Positions 45,395-57,028 of a DNA stretch of 64,000 nt are shown here, in pieces. A program made the position numbers and the translations under genes. Origin of the DNA: Rickettsia endosymbiont of Culicoides impunctatus (GTDB taxonomy: Bacteria > Pseudomonadota > Alphaproteobacteria > Rickettsiales > Rickettsiaceae); assembly GCA_020410785.1 (NCBI GenBank), contig CP084573.1, positions 1,364,001 through 1,428,000 on the forward strand, read 5' to 3'. The notes beneath the pieces are model-generated. The model ran no database searches. It was not told where the DNA came from and saw nothing but the letters and a program-made list of their open reading frames with translations. How positions within the stretch are numbered: position 1 is the stretch's first letter; every line of letters starts with the position of its first letter.

Positions 45395-46080
45395 ATCCTT
45401 ATTTTTTTAGTAAGCTAGTACGAACCATGTTACCATTATTGCTAGTTGCAATGTTAGTAGTAATGGGGTTGGGGTTATACCAAGCTTTGATAGTATCGCC
45501 ACCAGATTACCAACAAGGTGATATGGTTAGGATTATGTATGTTCATGTACCAGCTTCTTGGATGGCACTAGGTATTTATACATTTATAGCTATTTGTAGT
45601 TTGTCTAACCTAGTGTGGAAAACTAAAATGTCCTTCTTAGTGGCAGTAGCAAGTGCTCCTATTGGGACAGTTTTTTGTATGATTAGTATAGTAACAGGGG
45701 CATTATGGGGAAAGCCTATTTGGGGAACTTGGTGGGTTTGGGATGCTAGACTTACCTCAATGTTCGTATTATTCTTACTATATTTAAGCTATATCGTGGT
45801 GGTGAATAGTGGTGATAGGATAAGCCGTACTGAAAAACCAGCCTCGGTGATTGCTTTAATTGGCTTTATCAATGTTCCCATAGTAAAATTTTCGGTAAAT
45901 ATTTGGTATAGTTTACATCAGCCAGCAAGCGTTTTAAGGCTAGGTAGTCCGACTATTGATAATTCTATGTTATTACCCTTAGTGCTAATGTTTATAAGTA
46001 GCATACTATATTTTCTATTAGTATTGGGTTTGAGATCTTGCATGTTAATTGCTAAATTCAAGGAGTATGACAATTTATGA
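45379..46080 (+). CDS. ccmC: Heme exporter protein CcmC
   Basis: A 233-residue membrane protein with six segments that hands heme to the chaperone CcmE in cytochrome c maturation. The tryptophan-rich heme loop is plain ([20 protein letters not shown]), and the flanking His residues stand in [15 protein letters not shown] and [13 protein letters not shown]. It overlaps znuA by 16 bp and fdxA by four. Other ccm genes are not in this window, as is usual for the scattered ccm genes of Rickettsia. Confidence 0.95.
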   Translation: MLKLLNPYFFSKLVRTMLPLLLVAMLVVMGLGLYQALIVSPPDYQQGDMVRIMYVHVPASWMALGIYTFIAICSLSNLVWKTKMSFLVAVASAPIGTVFCMISIVTGALWGKPIWGTWWVWDARLTSMFVLFLLYLSYIVVVNSGDRISRTEKPASVIALIGFINVPIVKFSVNIWYSLHQPASVLRLGSPTIDNSMLLPLVLMFISSILYFLLVLGLRSCMLIAKFKEYDNL

Positions 46081-46397
46081 CTTATGTTGTTACCGATGAG
46101 TGCGTAAAATGTAAATATACTGATTGCGTAGAAGTATGCCCTGTCGATTGCTTCTATGAAGGGGAGTTAATGTTGGTAATTAATCCTGACGAATGTATTG
46201 ATTGTGGAGTATGTGAGAGTGAGTGTCCGGTTAAAGCTATTAAGCCAGAATCAGAACAGCTGATTGACTGGATAGAGAGAGCTAAGTTTTTTTCCAGTAA
46301 ATGGTCAAATATTACGGTTAAGAAACCAGCCCTACCGGATGCAGATAAATATCAGAACGAGAAAAATAAATTTGAAAAATATATGGAGAGAGCTTAA
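46077..46397 (+). CDS. fdxA: 7Fe/8Fe ferredoxin FdxA
   Basis: 106 residues. The two cluster motifs are [20 protein letters not shown] and [18 protein letters not shown]. The first has the spacing of a 3Fe-4S or 4Fe-4S site and the second of a 4Fe-4S site, and the ~45-residue C-terminal extension is typical of the alphaproteobacterial FdxA type. It carries electrons in the cytosol; partners are not known. It overlaps ccmC by ATGA and ends convergently with the permease gene, sharing four bases. Confidence 0.94.
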   Translation: MTYVVTDECVKCKYTDCVEVCPVDCFYEGELMLVINPDECIDCGVCESECPVKAIKPESEQLIDWIERAKFFSSKWSNITVKKPALPDADKYQNEKNKFEKYMERA

Positions 46398-47635
46398 ATT
46401 TTATTTATCCTTAAAAAAGCTAATACAAATAGCATGCTAAATAAGGTAGTGAATAAAAAAAGATTGGACCAGTCCACATAGTTTGCACAAATACCAGATA
46501 AACAGGATAAAATAATGCGTACGAAAGAACTAAAAGAGGCAATAATTGAGTATTGTGTGGCAATCAATTCGCTATTGCATAAACTAGAAAAATAAATAGT
46601 AAGAGCAGTATTACCAAGTCCGCAACAGAAATTTTGTACAGTAATTGTTATAGTAAATATAACTATATCATGACCTACTATAGATAAAAACATCAGCATC
46701 AAGGGAGATAGTAATTGTAGACTACCACATATTAGGAGACTTCGAGATATTCCTACTTTTGCGGTTAATACACCACCAATAATCCCCCCTAAGGTCATTA
46801 GCACGAATCCATAGGTTTTTGAAATAGAGGCGATTTCTTGAGAGGTAAAGGACAAGTCAATAAATAATGGAGAACTCATTGCCATAGGAATTGAATCGCT
46901 TGCTTTATATAGAAAGATAAACAGCATAACGAACATCCAATTCGGATGGTTTCGTTTTAATAATAGTAAGCTATCACCAATAACTTTAGAATATTGAGTA
47001 AATGAAATTAAATTAGTAAAAATATGCTCTGTTTTTTTTATAGCAGGCTCTTGCATGTATAAGATTATTACCGGAGCAGCCATTGTTATAAAAAAGGTAC
47101 ATAGATATACCAAATACCAATTAAAGAGGCAAGATACATATAATGCCCCTGTACTATTAATAAGAATTCCTATGCGAAAGCCAGTGCTACTAAAAGTTGT
47201 AGCAATTGAGAGTTCTTCCTTTGTTGCAGAGCGTTCTATACGATAGGCATCTAAAATAATATCTTGAGTTGCCGCACAACAGGAAATAGTAAAATTTAAA
47301 ATGGCAGTAATAGCTATGTTAACAGGGGGGGCTATAATTAAAAATCCACTAATAGCAACTAATAAACACGCTTGTACAGCTAGTGTCCATCCACGACGTT
47401 GACCAAATTTCCTACATATAATAGGTATAGAATATTTATCAATAAATGGTGCCAATATTGGTTTTAAGCAATATGGAATGGATGTTAGAAACATTACACC
47501 AATAATATCAGTTGAATATCCTGCTTGTGATAATTGGTAGTTAATAGTAAATGAGACTAATGAAAAATTTCCTCCCGACACTATCCCTAGAAAGAAGAAA
47601 CAAATAAAATAAGAGTGCTTGCGATTAGTTAACAT
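46394..47635 (-). CDS. AmpG-like MFS permease
   Basis: A 413-residue MFS transporter with 12 predicted membrane segments. It resembles AmpG, the muropeptide permease: [20 protein letters not shown] after segment 4 is typical, as is [20 protein letters not shown]. Rickettsia carry several AmpG paralogues, so transport of muropeptides in this one is not certain. The last codon overlaps the end of fdxA. The upstream spacer toward virB8 holds a partial family A repeat and a tiny family E relic. Confidence 0.85.
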   Translation of the reverse strand: MLTNRKHSYFICFFFLGIVSGGNFSLVSFTINYQLSQAGYSTDIIGVMFLTSIPYCLKPILAPFIDKYSIPIICRKFGQRRGWTLAVQACLLVAISGFLIIAPPVNIAITAILNFTISCCAATQDIILDAYRIERSATKEELSIATTFSSTGFRIGILINSTGALYVSCLFNWYLVYLCTFFITMAAPVIILYMQEPAIKKTEHIFTNLISFTQYSKVIGDSLLLLKRNHPNWMFVMLFIFLYKASDSIPMAMSSPLFIDLSFTSQEIASISKTYGFVLMTLGGIIGGVLTAKVGISRSLLICGSLQLLSPLMLMFLSIVGHDIVIFTITITVQNFCCGLGNTALTIYFSSLCNSELIATQYSIIASFSSFVRIILSCLSGICANYVDWSNLFLFTTLFSMLFVLAFLRINKI

Positions 47636-47744
47636 ATTCAGGAGTTATATCACCACCTTTTAGTCTTGGAAGATTAAATACCACAATTCCTTTCTTATTT
47701 CAATATAAATGCGAGTTTAGGATAAGGAAAGTCTAATCATTTTC

Positions 47745-47785
47745 CTGGATTGCTTCGTTGCTATTAAAGTAGTTCCTCGCTAATA
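47745..47785. repeat. Family A REP-like fragment
   Basis: TCCTGGATTGCTTCGTTG to GTAGTTCCTCGCTAATAG is a decayed right half of family A. The motif TGTTAGTCGGGTTAGC at about 47808 is its outer flank. Confidence 0.6.
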
Positions 47786-47886
47786 GACATCTGTGAATTT
47801 AGCATAATGTTAGTCGGGTTAGCATAAAAGAATAATTTTTATAAAAAAATAATAACTTCTTTGCTAATATGTGCTAGAATCCGATA

Positions 47887-47910
47887 TTAGGTTCTGTACA
47901 CAGAGCCTAA
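47887..47910. repeat. Minimal family E palindrome
   Basis: TTAGGTTCTGT and ACACAGAGCCTAA stand back to back. They are the two outer ends of the family E MITE without any core, 27 bp before virB8. Confidence 0.55.
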
Positions 47911-47936
47911 GTAAGGTAATCAATTATTTTAGGCTA

Positions 47937-48632
47937 ATGGATAAGGTATTAAGTTCTGTTCAAGAATATATTAAGTCTGGTGAATATTTTGTTGATGCTA
48001 GAAGATGGTATAATTTTGAATATCTATATCCACTTGTACAAAGATCATTTTTATTGATATTTACCGTAGTTTTCTTTGTATTATTTCTAGCTGTGGTGGT
48101 TAATTTTCAGACTTTATTACCAGCAGTTCGACAGGTAAGATACGCAATTAGTGCTGAATCTCTTAAAAGCGCGACGATAACTAATGCTAATCATATAAAA
48201 AGTGATGCCATCAATTCTATTGCAGACATTATGATTAGAAATTACGTGATACACAGAGAATCTTATGACTATGATTTTCTTCGCCCCCAGTTTATATTTA
48301 TTCAGAATAGTTCTACACGTATAATATTTAGACAATTTGCCAATTTTATGAATATTGACAACTCATTGTCACCAGTTATGCGTTACCAAAGATCCTTAAG
48401 GCGTTCTGTTAATATATTATCAGTGGTTTATCATAAAAATAATAAGGCTGAGGTCATATTTACATCGATAGCAAAAAACTCCGCTAATGATATTTTGGAA
48501 AATATGGTATGGCAAGCGACAATAAATTTTGAAATAGATGCCATTAACATCCATTTACCTCCTAACTCAAATTTTAATTTTGTGGTTACTGGTTACAGAC
48601 TTAAGTTAATAGAAGATAAAAGTAAGAAATAA
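47937..48632 (+). CDS. virB8: Type IV secretion protein VirB8
   Basis: A 231-residue bitopic inner-membrane protein of the P-type IV secretion system (rvh in Rickettsia). The single membrane segment is at about residues 37-57 (SFLLIFTVVFFVLFLAVVVN). The periplasmic NTF2-like domain follows, with IRNYVIHRESYDYDFLRPQF typical of VirB8. I use the ATG giving MDKVLSSVQEYIKSGEYF; the longer frame starts inside repeat DNA. virB9 begins one base after the stop. Rickettsia have two VirB8 types and I cannot say which this is. Confidence 0.88.
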   Translation: MDKVLSSVQEYIKSGEYFVDARRWYNFEYLYPLVQRSFLLIFTVVFFVLFLAVVVNFQTLLPAVRQVRYAISAESLKSATITNANHIKSDAINSIADIMIRNYVIHRESYDYDFLRPQFIFIQNSSTRIIFRQFANFMNIDNSLSPVMRYQRSLRRSVNILSVVYHKNNKAEVIFTSIAKNSANDILENMVWQATINFEIDAINIHLPPNSNFNFVVTGYRLKLIEDKSKK

Positions 48633-48633
48633 G

Positions 48634-49380
48634 ATGAAGCGATTAATAATATTGTTTGTGGTAGTATTTTCTGTAAATACTGCTTTAGCTGTTAGAGAAT
48701 CTAGACCATTGCCGATCGATAGCAGAATTAGGGTAATGGTGTATAGTCCCGATGATGTATTTAAGTTCACCGGATACTACGGTTATCAAGCTAGTATAGA
48801 GCTAGCAAAAGAGGAGGAAATAGTTAGTATTTCCATGGGGGATACTACTTCTTGGCAAATAGTACCAGCCGGTCATCGAATTTTCATTAAGCCAATGGAA
48901 CAAGATGCTACCACTAATATGACGATTATTACTAACAAGCGAACTTACTTTTTTGAACTATATGCTTCAGAAGCTTCGGATATGAGAGATCCAGAAATGG
49001 TTTTTAATTTAAGATTTATCTATCCTGATGATGAAAATTCAGGGGATTATTTGCAAACTTATGTTACATCCTCAGCTAACCTAGATTTATCTCATCCTGA
49101 GAAATATAATTTTAATTATTCAATAAGTGGTAATGAATCAATTGCCCCAATTAAAATTTTTGATGATGGAGTGTATACTTACTTACAATTTAGAGATAAA
49201 AATGCTGAGTTACCAGCTATTTTTGCAGTTGATGAAGCTCTTAGAGAATCGATGGTAAATTATCGACTTGCTCAAGATAATGCTAATATGGTGATTATTG
49301 AACAGGTATTTCACAAACTGTCAATACGTCATGGCAAAAAAATAGTATGCGTGTTTAATGAAGCATTTAAGCCGTATTAA
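48634..49380 (+). CDS. virB9: Type IV secretion protein VirB9
   Basis: A 248-residue outer-core protein of the type IV secretion system. The signal peptide is residues 1-19 (RLIILFVVVFSVNTALA). The N-terminal domain has VYSPDDVFKFTGYYGYQASI and ISMGDTTSWQIVPAGHRIFI, then FIKPMEQDATTNMTIITNKR, all family marks. The C-terminal beta-sandwich for VirB7 and VirB10 contact is present to VFNEAFKPY, with APIKIFDDGVYTYLQF. It forms a tight pair with virB8 and is followed after 15 bp by antiporter genes rather than virB10. Confidence 0.9.
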   Translation: MKRLIILFVVVFSVNTALAVRESRPLPIDSRIRVMVYSPDDVFKFTGYYGYQASIELAKEEEIVSISMGDTTSWQIVPAGHRIFIKPMEQDATTNMTIITNKRTYFFELYASEASDMRDPEMVFNLRFIYPDDENSGDYLQTYVTSSANLDLSHPEKYNFNYSISGNESIAPIKIFDDGVYTYLQFRDKNAELPAIFAVDEALRESMVNYRLAQDNANMVIIEQVFHKLSIRHGKKIVCVFNEAFKPY

Positions 49381-49395
49381 TTAAGTTAAGTAACA

Positions 49396-49776
49396 ATGTT
49401 TTTAGAAGCTATATATATCTCAAAAATTTTATATTTTTTAACACTGCTCGTATTAACTAGTGGTTTGTTTATAATGTTAATCAGTGATAATTATGTTCGT
49501 AAAATCATAGGACTTAGTGTTATGCAAAGCTCTGTGCTAATTTTTTACCTGATGCTTGGTAAGGTAAATGGAGGTATTGTGCCAATTGAGCGTAGTTTAC
49601 TGCAGAATTCTCAGCTTTATGTAAGCCCATTACCTCAGGTGCTAATGCTCACGGCTATTGTTGTTGGTTTTGCTACATTGTCATTAGGGCTTAGCTTGAT
49701 TTATCATATTTCTAAGCAATTTAATACTATATCGGAGCATGAAATTAATTTTAGCGAAGCGACTCCGAATGATTGA
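49396..49776 (+). CDS. mrpC: Na+/H+ antiporter subunit C (NuoK-like)
   Basis: 126 residues with three membrane segments, related to NuoK. The pattern IIGLSVMQSSVLIFYLMLGK and LPQVLMLTAIVVGFATLSLG is that of MrpC/MnhC. The charged C-terminal tail is cytosolic. In complete Mrp systems seven subunits are encoded together; here only C and three D/L-like subunits are seen. It lies between virB9 (15 bp) and the insert-bearing mrpD (5 bp). Confidence 0.87.
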   Translation: MFLEAIYISKILYFLTLLVLTSGLFIMLISDNYVRKIIGLSVMQSSVLIFYLMLGKVNGGIVPIERSLLQNSQLYVSPLPQVLMLTAIVVGFATLSLGLSLIYHISKQFNTISEHEINFSEATPND

Positions 49777-49781
49777 AATAA

Positions 49782-51479
49782 ATGATATTAATTAAACATT
49801 TTCCAGCTTTACAAGTATTGCTACCATTTTTTGGGGCGTTATTTTCAATACTAACTTTTCGTTATGTGCTTGTCACTCGAATTATAGCAGTTATTTCGAT
49901 TGCACTAAGTTTATTTTTAAGTATTTATGGTTTATCGGTAATTAATAAAGATTCCGTGTCATATGATTTTGGTAATTGGCATGCTCCCATAGGTATTGAA
50001 TATAAGCTAGACTACCTGAATCAACCTATAATTACCTACATTAATGGTGTATTATTATTTTTTCTAATTTTCTGTAACAAATTGCTGGCAACTACCGTAC
50101 TTAAATTTATTGATAAAAAAAGGCAATCGTTATTTTATGCACTTTTATTATTTGCCCATAGCGGATATCTCGGTATATTGAGTACTAATGACCTTTTTAA
50201 CCTTTATGTATTTATTGAAATATCTTCATTAAGTGCTTATGCCCTAATGGCACAGGGTAATAACCCCAAGGCTGTTATCGGTGCTTTCGATTATCTTATG
50301 CTCGGTACAGTCGGGGCAACTTTAATATTAATAGCCATTGGATTTTTATTGAGTAGCACTGGCAGCCTTAATATGTCAGATATTTCAATGTTACTTCAGA
50401 CAAATTATGACTGCAAAATAGTCAAGCTAGCTATTAGTTTTTTTCTAATTGGTGCTATATTAAAAACGGCTTTTTTCCCGATGCATTTTTGGATGATACG
50501 AAGCTATTCTTCGGTTGCTCCGGTCATTTTGACATATCTTGCCAGTATCTCCAGTATAATGGGTCTTTATATAATATTGAGGTTCATTCATTTTACCATT
50601 GACTATAGTATAATCATTAATGATTTAGCAATTTTTATCAAACCGATCGCTCTGGTAACTATTATTTTATGTACATATTTTGCTTGCCGAAGCAAAGAAA
50701 AAGTCAGAAATATTGTGATATATTCTTCGGCAGTACAAATTGGTTATATATTTTTGTTATTAGTTGTTCCTAGAGGTGAATTAATCCTAACTCCATTTTT
50801 GTTAGCTGATAGCCTTAATAAGATTGCTCTATTTCTAATAATTGCTTATTTTGATACTCATAGCGTACCCAGTATAGTCAATTCAGGAGGATTTGGTGCT
50901 AGGAGCGATGGAGCGACGCCTATAAGTAATAGGCGAGCGACGAGTGACGACGTCACCAACTTCTCATCAATTGACTATACCAGTATGTTATGGCGTGTCT
51001 TGGTAGTATTTAGTCTAATTTGTAGCTGTGGTTTGCCAATAAGTAGTATGTTTTTCATTAAGCTTTCTATTTTTGAGTTGTTGATTGTTGAAAATCTGTG
51101 GCTCGAGTTGGTGATTGTTGTTATCAGTTCTGCTATGTCATTACTTTATCATTATAAGATTGCCAAAAAACTATGTTGGCATCACTCTAATTATACAGCT
51201 AACCCGACTAATATCATGCCAAATTCTCAGTTGTCATTGCGAGGAGCTACTTATAGTAGCGACGAAGCAATCCAGGAAAACAATAAAATTGGATTGCTTC
51301 GTCGGCTTACGCCTTCTCGCAATGACGCCAGTTTACTATGGTTAAATGCTAATCACTCTAATTATACACTATTACAGTCTAACACTAAGTATAAATATTA
51401 TGGGCTAATTTTTGTTAGTGTAATACAACTTCTCCTACCAATATTCTTAAACCAATTACAACTATTAGGAGGGCGTTAA
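49782..51479 (+). CDS. mrpD: Antiporter subunit D (NuoM/N-like) with two repeat inserts
   Basis: 565 residues of the proton-translocating antiporter family. The core is visible: LYVFIEISSLSAYALMAQGN, the lysine site FLIGAILKTAFFPMHFWMIR, and VVPRGELILTPFLLADSLNK. A family B element lies at about residues 364-400 (SIVNSGGFGARSDGAT to FSSIDY). A family A element lies at about 484-515 (LSLRGATYSSDEAIQENNKI to TPSRNDA), flanked by a 17-bp direct repeat. Neither stops the frame. Both fall in predicted loops. It overlaps the next gene by one base. The family is about 480-500 residues long. Confidence 0.88.
   Translation: MILIKHFPALQVLLPFFGALFSILTFRYVLVTRIIAVISIALSLFLSIYGLSVINKDSVSYDFGNWHAPIGIEYKLDYLNQPIITYINGVLLFFLIFCNKLLATTVLKFIDKKRQSLFYALLLFAHSGYLGILSTNDLFNLYVFIEISSLSAYALMAQGNNPKAVIGAFDYLMLGTVGATLILIAIGFLLSSTGSLNMSDISMLLQTNYDCKIVKLAISFFLIGAILKTAFFPMHFWMIRSYSSVAPVILTYLASISSIMGLYIILRFIHFTIDYSIIINDLAIFIKPIALVTIILCTYFACRSKEKVRNIVIYSSAVQIGYIFLLLVVPRGELILTPFLLADSLNKIALFLIIAYFDTHSVPSIVNSGGFGARSDGATPISNRRATSDDVTNFSSIDYTSMLWRVLVVFSLICSCGLPISSMFFIKLSIFELLIVENLWLELVIVVISSAMSLLYHYKIAKKLCWHHSNYTANPTNIMPNSQLSLRGATYSSDEAIQENNKIGLLRRLTPSRNDASLLWLNANHSNYTLLQSNTKYKYYGLIFVSVIQLLLPIFLNQLQLLGGR
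50873..50979 (+). repeat. Family B RPE in frame inside mrpD
   Basis: 107 bp from TATAGTCAATTCAGGAGGAT to CTTCTCATCAATTGACTATA. The encoded peptide differs from that in dapE at only a few residues. Confidence 0.9.
51181..51368 (+). repeat. Family A element in frame inside mrpD, with a 17-bp direct repeat
   Basis: ATCACTCTAATTATACA occurs at 51181-51197 and again at 51352-51368. The distance is 171 bp, exactly 57 codons. Between them lie the outer flank motif GCTAACCCGACTAATAT and the family A palindrome at 51233-51327 (TGTCATTGCGAGGAGC to CTTCTCGCAATGACG). Confidence 0.88.
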
Positions 51480-52948
51480 TGTACCCTTCTGTCACCCCTA
51501 GTTTTTTGATTATATCAACTTTACTTTTAGCTATGTTAAATTTAGTTACACCTTTTATCAGTAATAGTGATAATAATACGCGTAACTCTTTATTAATTAC
51601 CATTAGTAGCTTCTTTTTTGTCAATATTTTAATTATTGATTGGTTATTTCTGAAGGGCGTAAGAGCCAATCTATCAATAACCATCTTTAGTAATTTTGCT
51701 ATTGGATTGCATTTAGAAGCTCTCAGTCTCATTTTCTTAACCTTACTGAGCTTCTTATGGATTTGTGCATTAATTTACACCACTAAATATTTGGCAATTA
51801 ATAATATTGATAATTCTAGTCGTTTTCTATTCTTCATTAATCTAAGCGTATTATCTGGGGGGATGGTAGCATTATCTTCAAATCTCTTTACGATGTTTAT
51901 TTTTTATGAAATATTAACATTATCAACTGCTCCATTAATTGGTCATAGTGGTGGAGATAAAGTTATGGCAGGAGTCTATAAATATTTAAAAATATTGATG
52001 ATCTCAGGGATATTACTATTCTTGCCAGCTATAATAATTATTTATGCTAAAGCAGGGCATGGTGACTTTACATCCCAAGGTTTTATCGAGCATTATTTTT
52101 CCAAAAATCAAACCATAATTTTGTTATTAATGTTTATTTTTGGCACATCAAAGGCAGCCTTATATCCTTTGCACCAATGGTTACCAGCGGCAATGGTAGC
52201 ACATTACCCTGTAAGTGCTTTGCTACATGCAGTGGTAGTTGTTAAAACTGGACTTTTTTGTATTTATAAAATTCTGATATATATTTTTGGTCTTAAATAT
52301 TTACACTCTATTTTTGCCGAATTTAATTGGATCATTTTCTTACCTATTATCACCATATTTTATAGTTCCTTTAAGGCATTAACTAGTGATAATATTAAGA
52401 AGATTCTAGCCTACTCTACGATTAACCAATTAGGGATAGCTTTACTTAGTAGCTTCATGTTTACCTCAAAATCTATAGGAGCAGCTATCCTACATTTATC
52501 TTCACATTCATTTACTAAAATCTGTTTATTTTATGGAATGGGAAGTATTTATAGCTTAAAGAAGACTAACCAGATATCTGACCTAATCAATGCTGGCAAA
52601 GAAATGCCAAAAACTAGCTTTATGGTATGTATTGCCAGTTTATCGTTAATCGGCATTCCCCCCTTTGGTGGTTTTATTAGTAAGTTTTATATTATGCTTG
52701 CCGCTGCTGAACAAAATCAAATATTAGTTATGGGAGTGCTAGCTTTAAGTACTTTATTCTCTGCACTTTATTTAGCAAAGCTTGTGATATCTCTTTATAA
52801 ACCAACTATAGCTAATAGTTATAAAATGGTTTTAGAAAATAAACTGCCTACTACCATGATGGTTAGCCTAATTATATGTACATGTTGCGTCATATTATTC
52901 TATTTTATCCAGATTTTTATTAAGAAGTTTTTTATATTTATATGGTAG
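51479..52948 (+). CDS. Antiporter subunit D/L-like protein 2
   Basis: 489 residues with about 14 membrane segments, of the NuoL/M/MrpA-D family. The key lysine and histidines stand in GTSKAALYPLHQWLPAAMVA, then HYPVSALLHAVVVVKTG. The first Glu is in FIFYEILTLSTAPLIGHSGG. These are the residues used for proton transfer in complex I-like subunits. It starts on the last base of mrpD and overlaps the next gene by seven bases. Partners and ion are not clear, since the electron-input subunits of complex I are not here. Confidence 0.88.
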   Translation: MYPSVTPSFLIISTLLLAMLNLVTPFISNSDNNTRNSLLITISSFFFVNILIIDWLFLKGVRANLSITIFSNFAIGLHLEALSLIFLTLLSFLWICALIYTTKYLAINNIDNSSRFLFFINLSVLSGGMVALSSNLFTMFIFYEILTLSTAPLIGHSGGDKVMAGVYKYLKILMISGILLFLPAIIIIYAKAGHGDFTSQGFIEHYFSKNQTIILLLMFIFGTSKAALYPLHQWLPAAMVAHYPVSALLHAVVVVKTGLFCIYKILIYIFGLKYLHSIFAEFNWIIFLPIITIFYSSFKALTSDNIKKILAYSTINQLGIALLSSFMFTSKSIGAAILHLSSHSFTKICLFYGMGSIYSLKKTNQISDLINAGKEMPKTSFMVCIASLSLIGIPPFGGFISKFYIMLAAAEQNQILVMGVLALSTLFSALYLAKLVISLYKPTIANSYKMVLENKLPTTMMVSLIICTCCVILFYFIQIFIKKFFIFIW

Positions 52949-54615
52949 GTATGTTTTACTACTCAGCCTTGCTTATTCCTTTATTTATTCTATTTCTCTA
53001 TTTTAAATTTAGAAAGACATTTTATATTACCTCAATAATCTATCCAATAGTTGCTGGTATATTATTAATTAATAGCCAAAATGAGGCGGTAATTAATCTG
53101 TATAATAATAGTTTTATTATTAATTTTAGTAATGAAAATAAATTAATAGCACTTGCTTTTATGGCGATAACGTTGGTGACTAACCTATATGCCATTAGCC
53201 AAAACAGGAAATTTGAGGTATTGATAGGTAGTTTATACTCAGCAGCTTCCTTGATCTGTTTATTTGCTGGGGATTTTATCTTGATGTTTGTTGCTCTAGA
53301 AATGATGATGATATGTGCCACTTTGTTAATTTTTTACGGTAATTGTAAAAATAGTATTAGGGCGGCAAGACAGTATTTCCTTACGCATCTTATAAGTGGT
53401 AGTCTTATCTTAATAGGGATTAGTTATATAATCACCAATAGTTCTAACATACAAATTATTTCTCTTAGCCAATTGATAGAGAACAGAGATGCTTCTTTTA
53501 TCTTTTATGTTATAATACTTAGTGGTTGCTTAATTAATGTAGCGAGCATACCTTTTTCCGGATGGATTGTTAATTGTTATCCATTTGCCTCAACTTCAGG
53601 GATGATATATTTAACCAGCTTTACTAGTAAAATATCGATCATTATACTTCTTAAATTATTTAGTGGTTTAGAAATACTTAAATTCTTTGGATTATTAATG
53701 ATTATATATGGTGGGGTTTATGCTTGTATAGAAGATAACATCAAAAGATCAGTCTGTTATCTTACTGTTTCTCAGCTTGGATTCATGGTGATTGCCATTG
53801 GCACAAAATCTCAACAAGCAAATTTAGGAATCATAGTTTTTCTTTTTGTCCATATATTGTATAAAGCTTTATTTGGTCTATATGTTGCTATATTAATAGA
53901 TAAAGGTAATGTAGAAAATTGCTCTGAGATAAAAGGGCTTTACTCATGGAGAAGCCCTTTATTGCTTGGTAGTTTAATAGTTAGTGTATTATTCATTATA
54001 GCCTTACCTCCTCTTGCTAGTTTTGTTAGCAAAATTATTGTGACCAATGTTTTGGATCAGGATATTAATTATTATGCTATTTTCCTGTTAAAAATTATAA
54101 CATGTGCAGCTTTATTTTCTACGGTTAAATACAAATATCTAATTAATGACTTTTATCCTATAGTGAATATTTTGAGCAGAGTCAGCTTATTGGTCATGCT
54201 ATCGTTTGTATTGGCAACTAATTTCTTTTTAGAGCAAGGCTTAAAATTAGTATGGTCATCTTATCCTGTTGAAACACTTGATACAAATTGGTTGGATATA
54301 GTAAAGCAAGTAGTAGTAATAATAATAGGTATATTGCTTAGTGTGGTTTTTAGTAAAAAAATTTCTAGACGTTCAACTGCTAACATAAATTTAGATTTAT
54401 TTCAGTTTGTTGAAAATAATTTTCGTCGTATTTATTACAAATATCACTTAGTGGGACACGATTTTAATGATAGACTAGGGGCGGAATACCCTATTTTGAA
54501 AAAAGTAGAAAAAAATGCTTTACGTAAGATAAAATCTTTGCATAATCAATCAACAAGTCTATTAGTAGTAATTATATTGTTAATTACTTTTACCCTATTG
54601 CTAATTAGCAAATAA
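52942..54615 (+). CDS. Antiporter subunit D/L-like protein 3 (NuoN-like)
   Basis: 557 residues of the same antiporter superfamily, more divergent. Marks are LMFVALEMMMICATLLIFYG with the first Glu, and IEDNIKRSVCYLTVSQLGFM with the conserved KR. It has about 15 membrane segments and a longer charged C-terminal part (about 480-540, YHLVGHDFNDRLGAEYPILK) before a last membrane helix, which recalls the piston or foot of NuoL/MrpA tails. It overlaps the gene before it. In Rickettsia several such genes stand together near virB-type genes, but their complex is not described to my knowledge. Confidence 0.8.
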   Translation: MVGMFYYSALLIPLFILFLYFKFRKTFYITSIIYPIVAGILLINSQNEAVINLYNNSFIINFSNENKLIALAFMAITLVTNLYAISQNRKFEVLIGSLYSAASLICLFAGDFILMFVALEMMMICATLLIFYGNCKNSIRAARQYFLTHLISGSLILIGISYIITNSSNIQIISLSQLIENRDASFIFYVIILSGCLINVASIPFSGWIVNCYPFASTSGMIYLTSFTSKISIIILLKLFSGLEILKFFGLLMIIYGGVYACIEDNIKRSVCYLTVSQLGFMVIAIGTKSQQANLGIIVFLFVHILYKALFGLYVAILIDKGNVENCSEIKGLYSWRSPLLLGSLIVSVLFIIALPPLASFVSKIIVTNVLDQDINYYAIFLLKIITCAALFSTVKYKYLINDFYPIVNILSRVSLLVMLSFVLATNFFLEQGLKLVWSSYPVETLDTNWLDIVKQVVVIIIGILLSVVFSKKISRRSTANINLDLFQFVENNFRRIYYKYHLVGHDFNDRLGAEYPILKKVEKNALRKIKSLHNQSTSLLVVIILLITFTLLLISK

Positions 54616-54822
54616 TTCTTGCTATTTTGCAACAATTTCCTGGGGATACATCAGCTCGCAATGACACTGATTGTTTTTGCCTACGACTTTTAAACTGTTC
54701 TGTTGCAGAATCCTACGAATTGGATTTGCAAATGTTGGATTATTCTAGTATATTTTCAATGATTTTTTATTCACTTTTAAATAGGCGAATATTTTCTAAA
54801 TTGTTTTTCTAGAGATAATTTT

Positions 54823-54999
54823 GTGGTATATATATTAATTGCTTTAAGCTTGACTACATTAGTCTTAGTGCTAGGTGTTGTCTCTATGGCTATTGGCGGG
54901 AAAATTGACAAAAAATTTAGTTCCAAATTAATGTCGTTACGGGTTATATTTCAAGCAATTGCTGTATGTGTTCTTGCTTTTCTCTATCTTTCAAAATAG
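54823..54999 (+). CDS. HIG1/twin-transmembrane small protein
   Basis: 58 residues with two membrane helices: YILIALSLTTLVLVLGVVSM and VIFQAIAVCVLAFLYLS. A loop with GGKIDKKFSSKLMSLR lies between them. This is the pattern of bacterial twin-transmembrane or HIG1-domain proteins, which bind terminal oxidases in mitochondria and alphaproteobacteria. The start is GTG, with weak AGAGATAA upstream. It lies between the antiporter cluster and parE, 36 bp before parE. Confidence 0.75.
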   Translation: MVYILIALSLTTLVLVLGVVSMAIGGKIDKKFSSKLMSLRVIFQAIAVCVLAFLYLSK

Positions 55000-55026
55000 T
55001 ATATCCATCAAAAACTTGTAAGTTAA

Positions 55027-57021
<1,995 letters not shown>

Positions 57022-57028
57022 GAGTACT

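Noticed and set aside
46077..46397. ccmC and fdxA with znuA as a dedicated metal-heme system
   Set aside because: The overlaps show cotranscription, but the three families serve different pathways; compact packing in a small genome explains it well enough.
54627..54812. A 61-codon frame between the antiporter genes and the HIG1-like gene
   Set aside because: It starts in a family A scrap, has no similarity that I recognise, and ends just before the better-supported small membrane protein.
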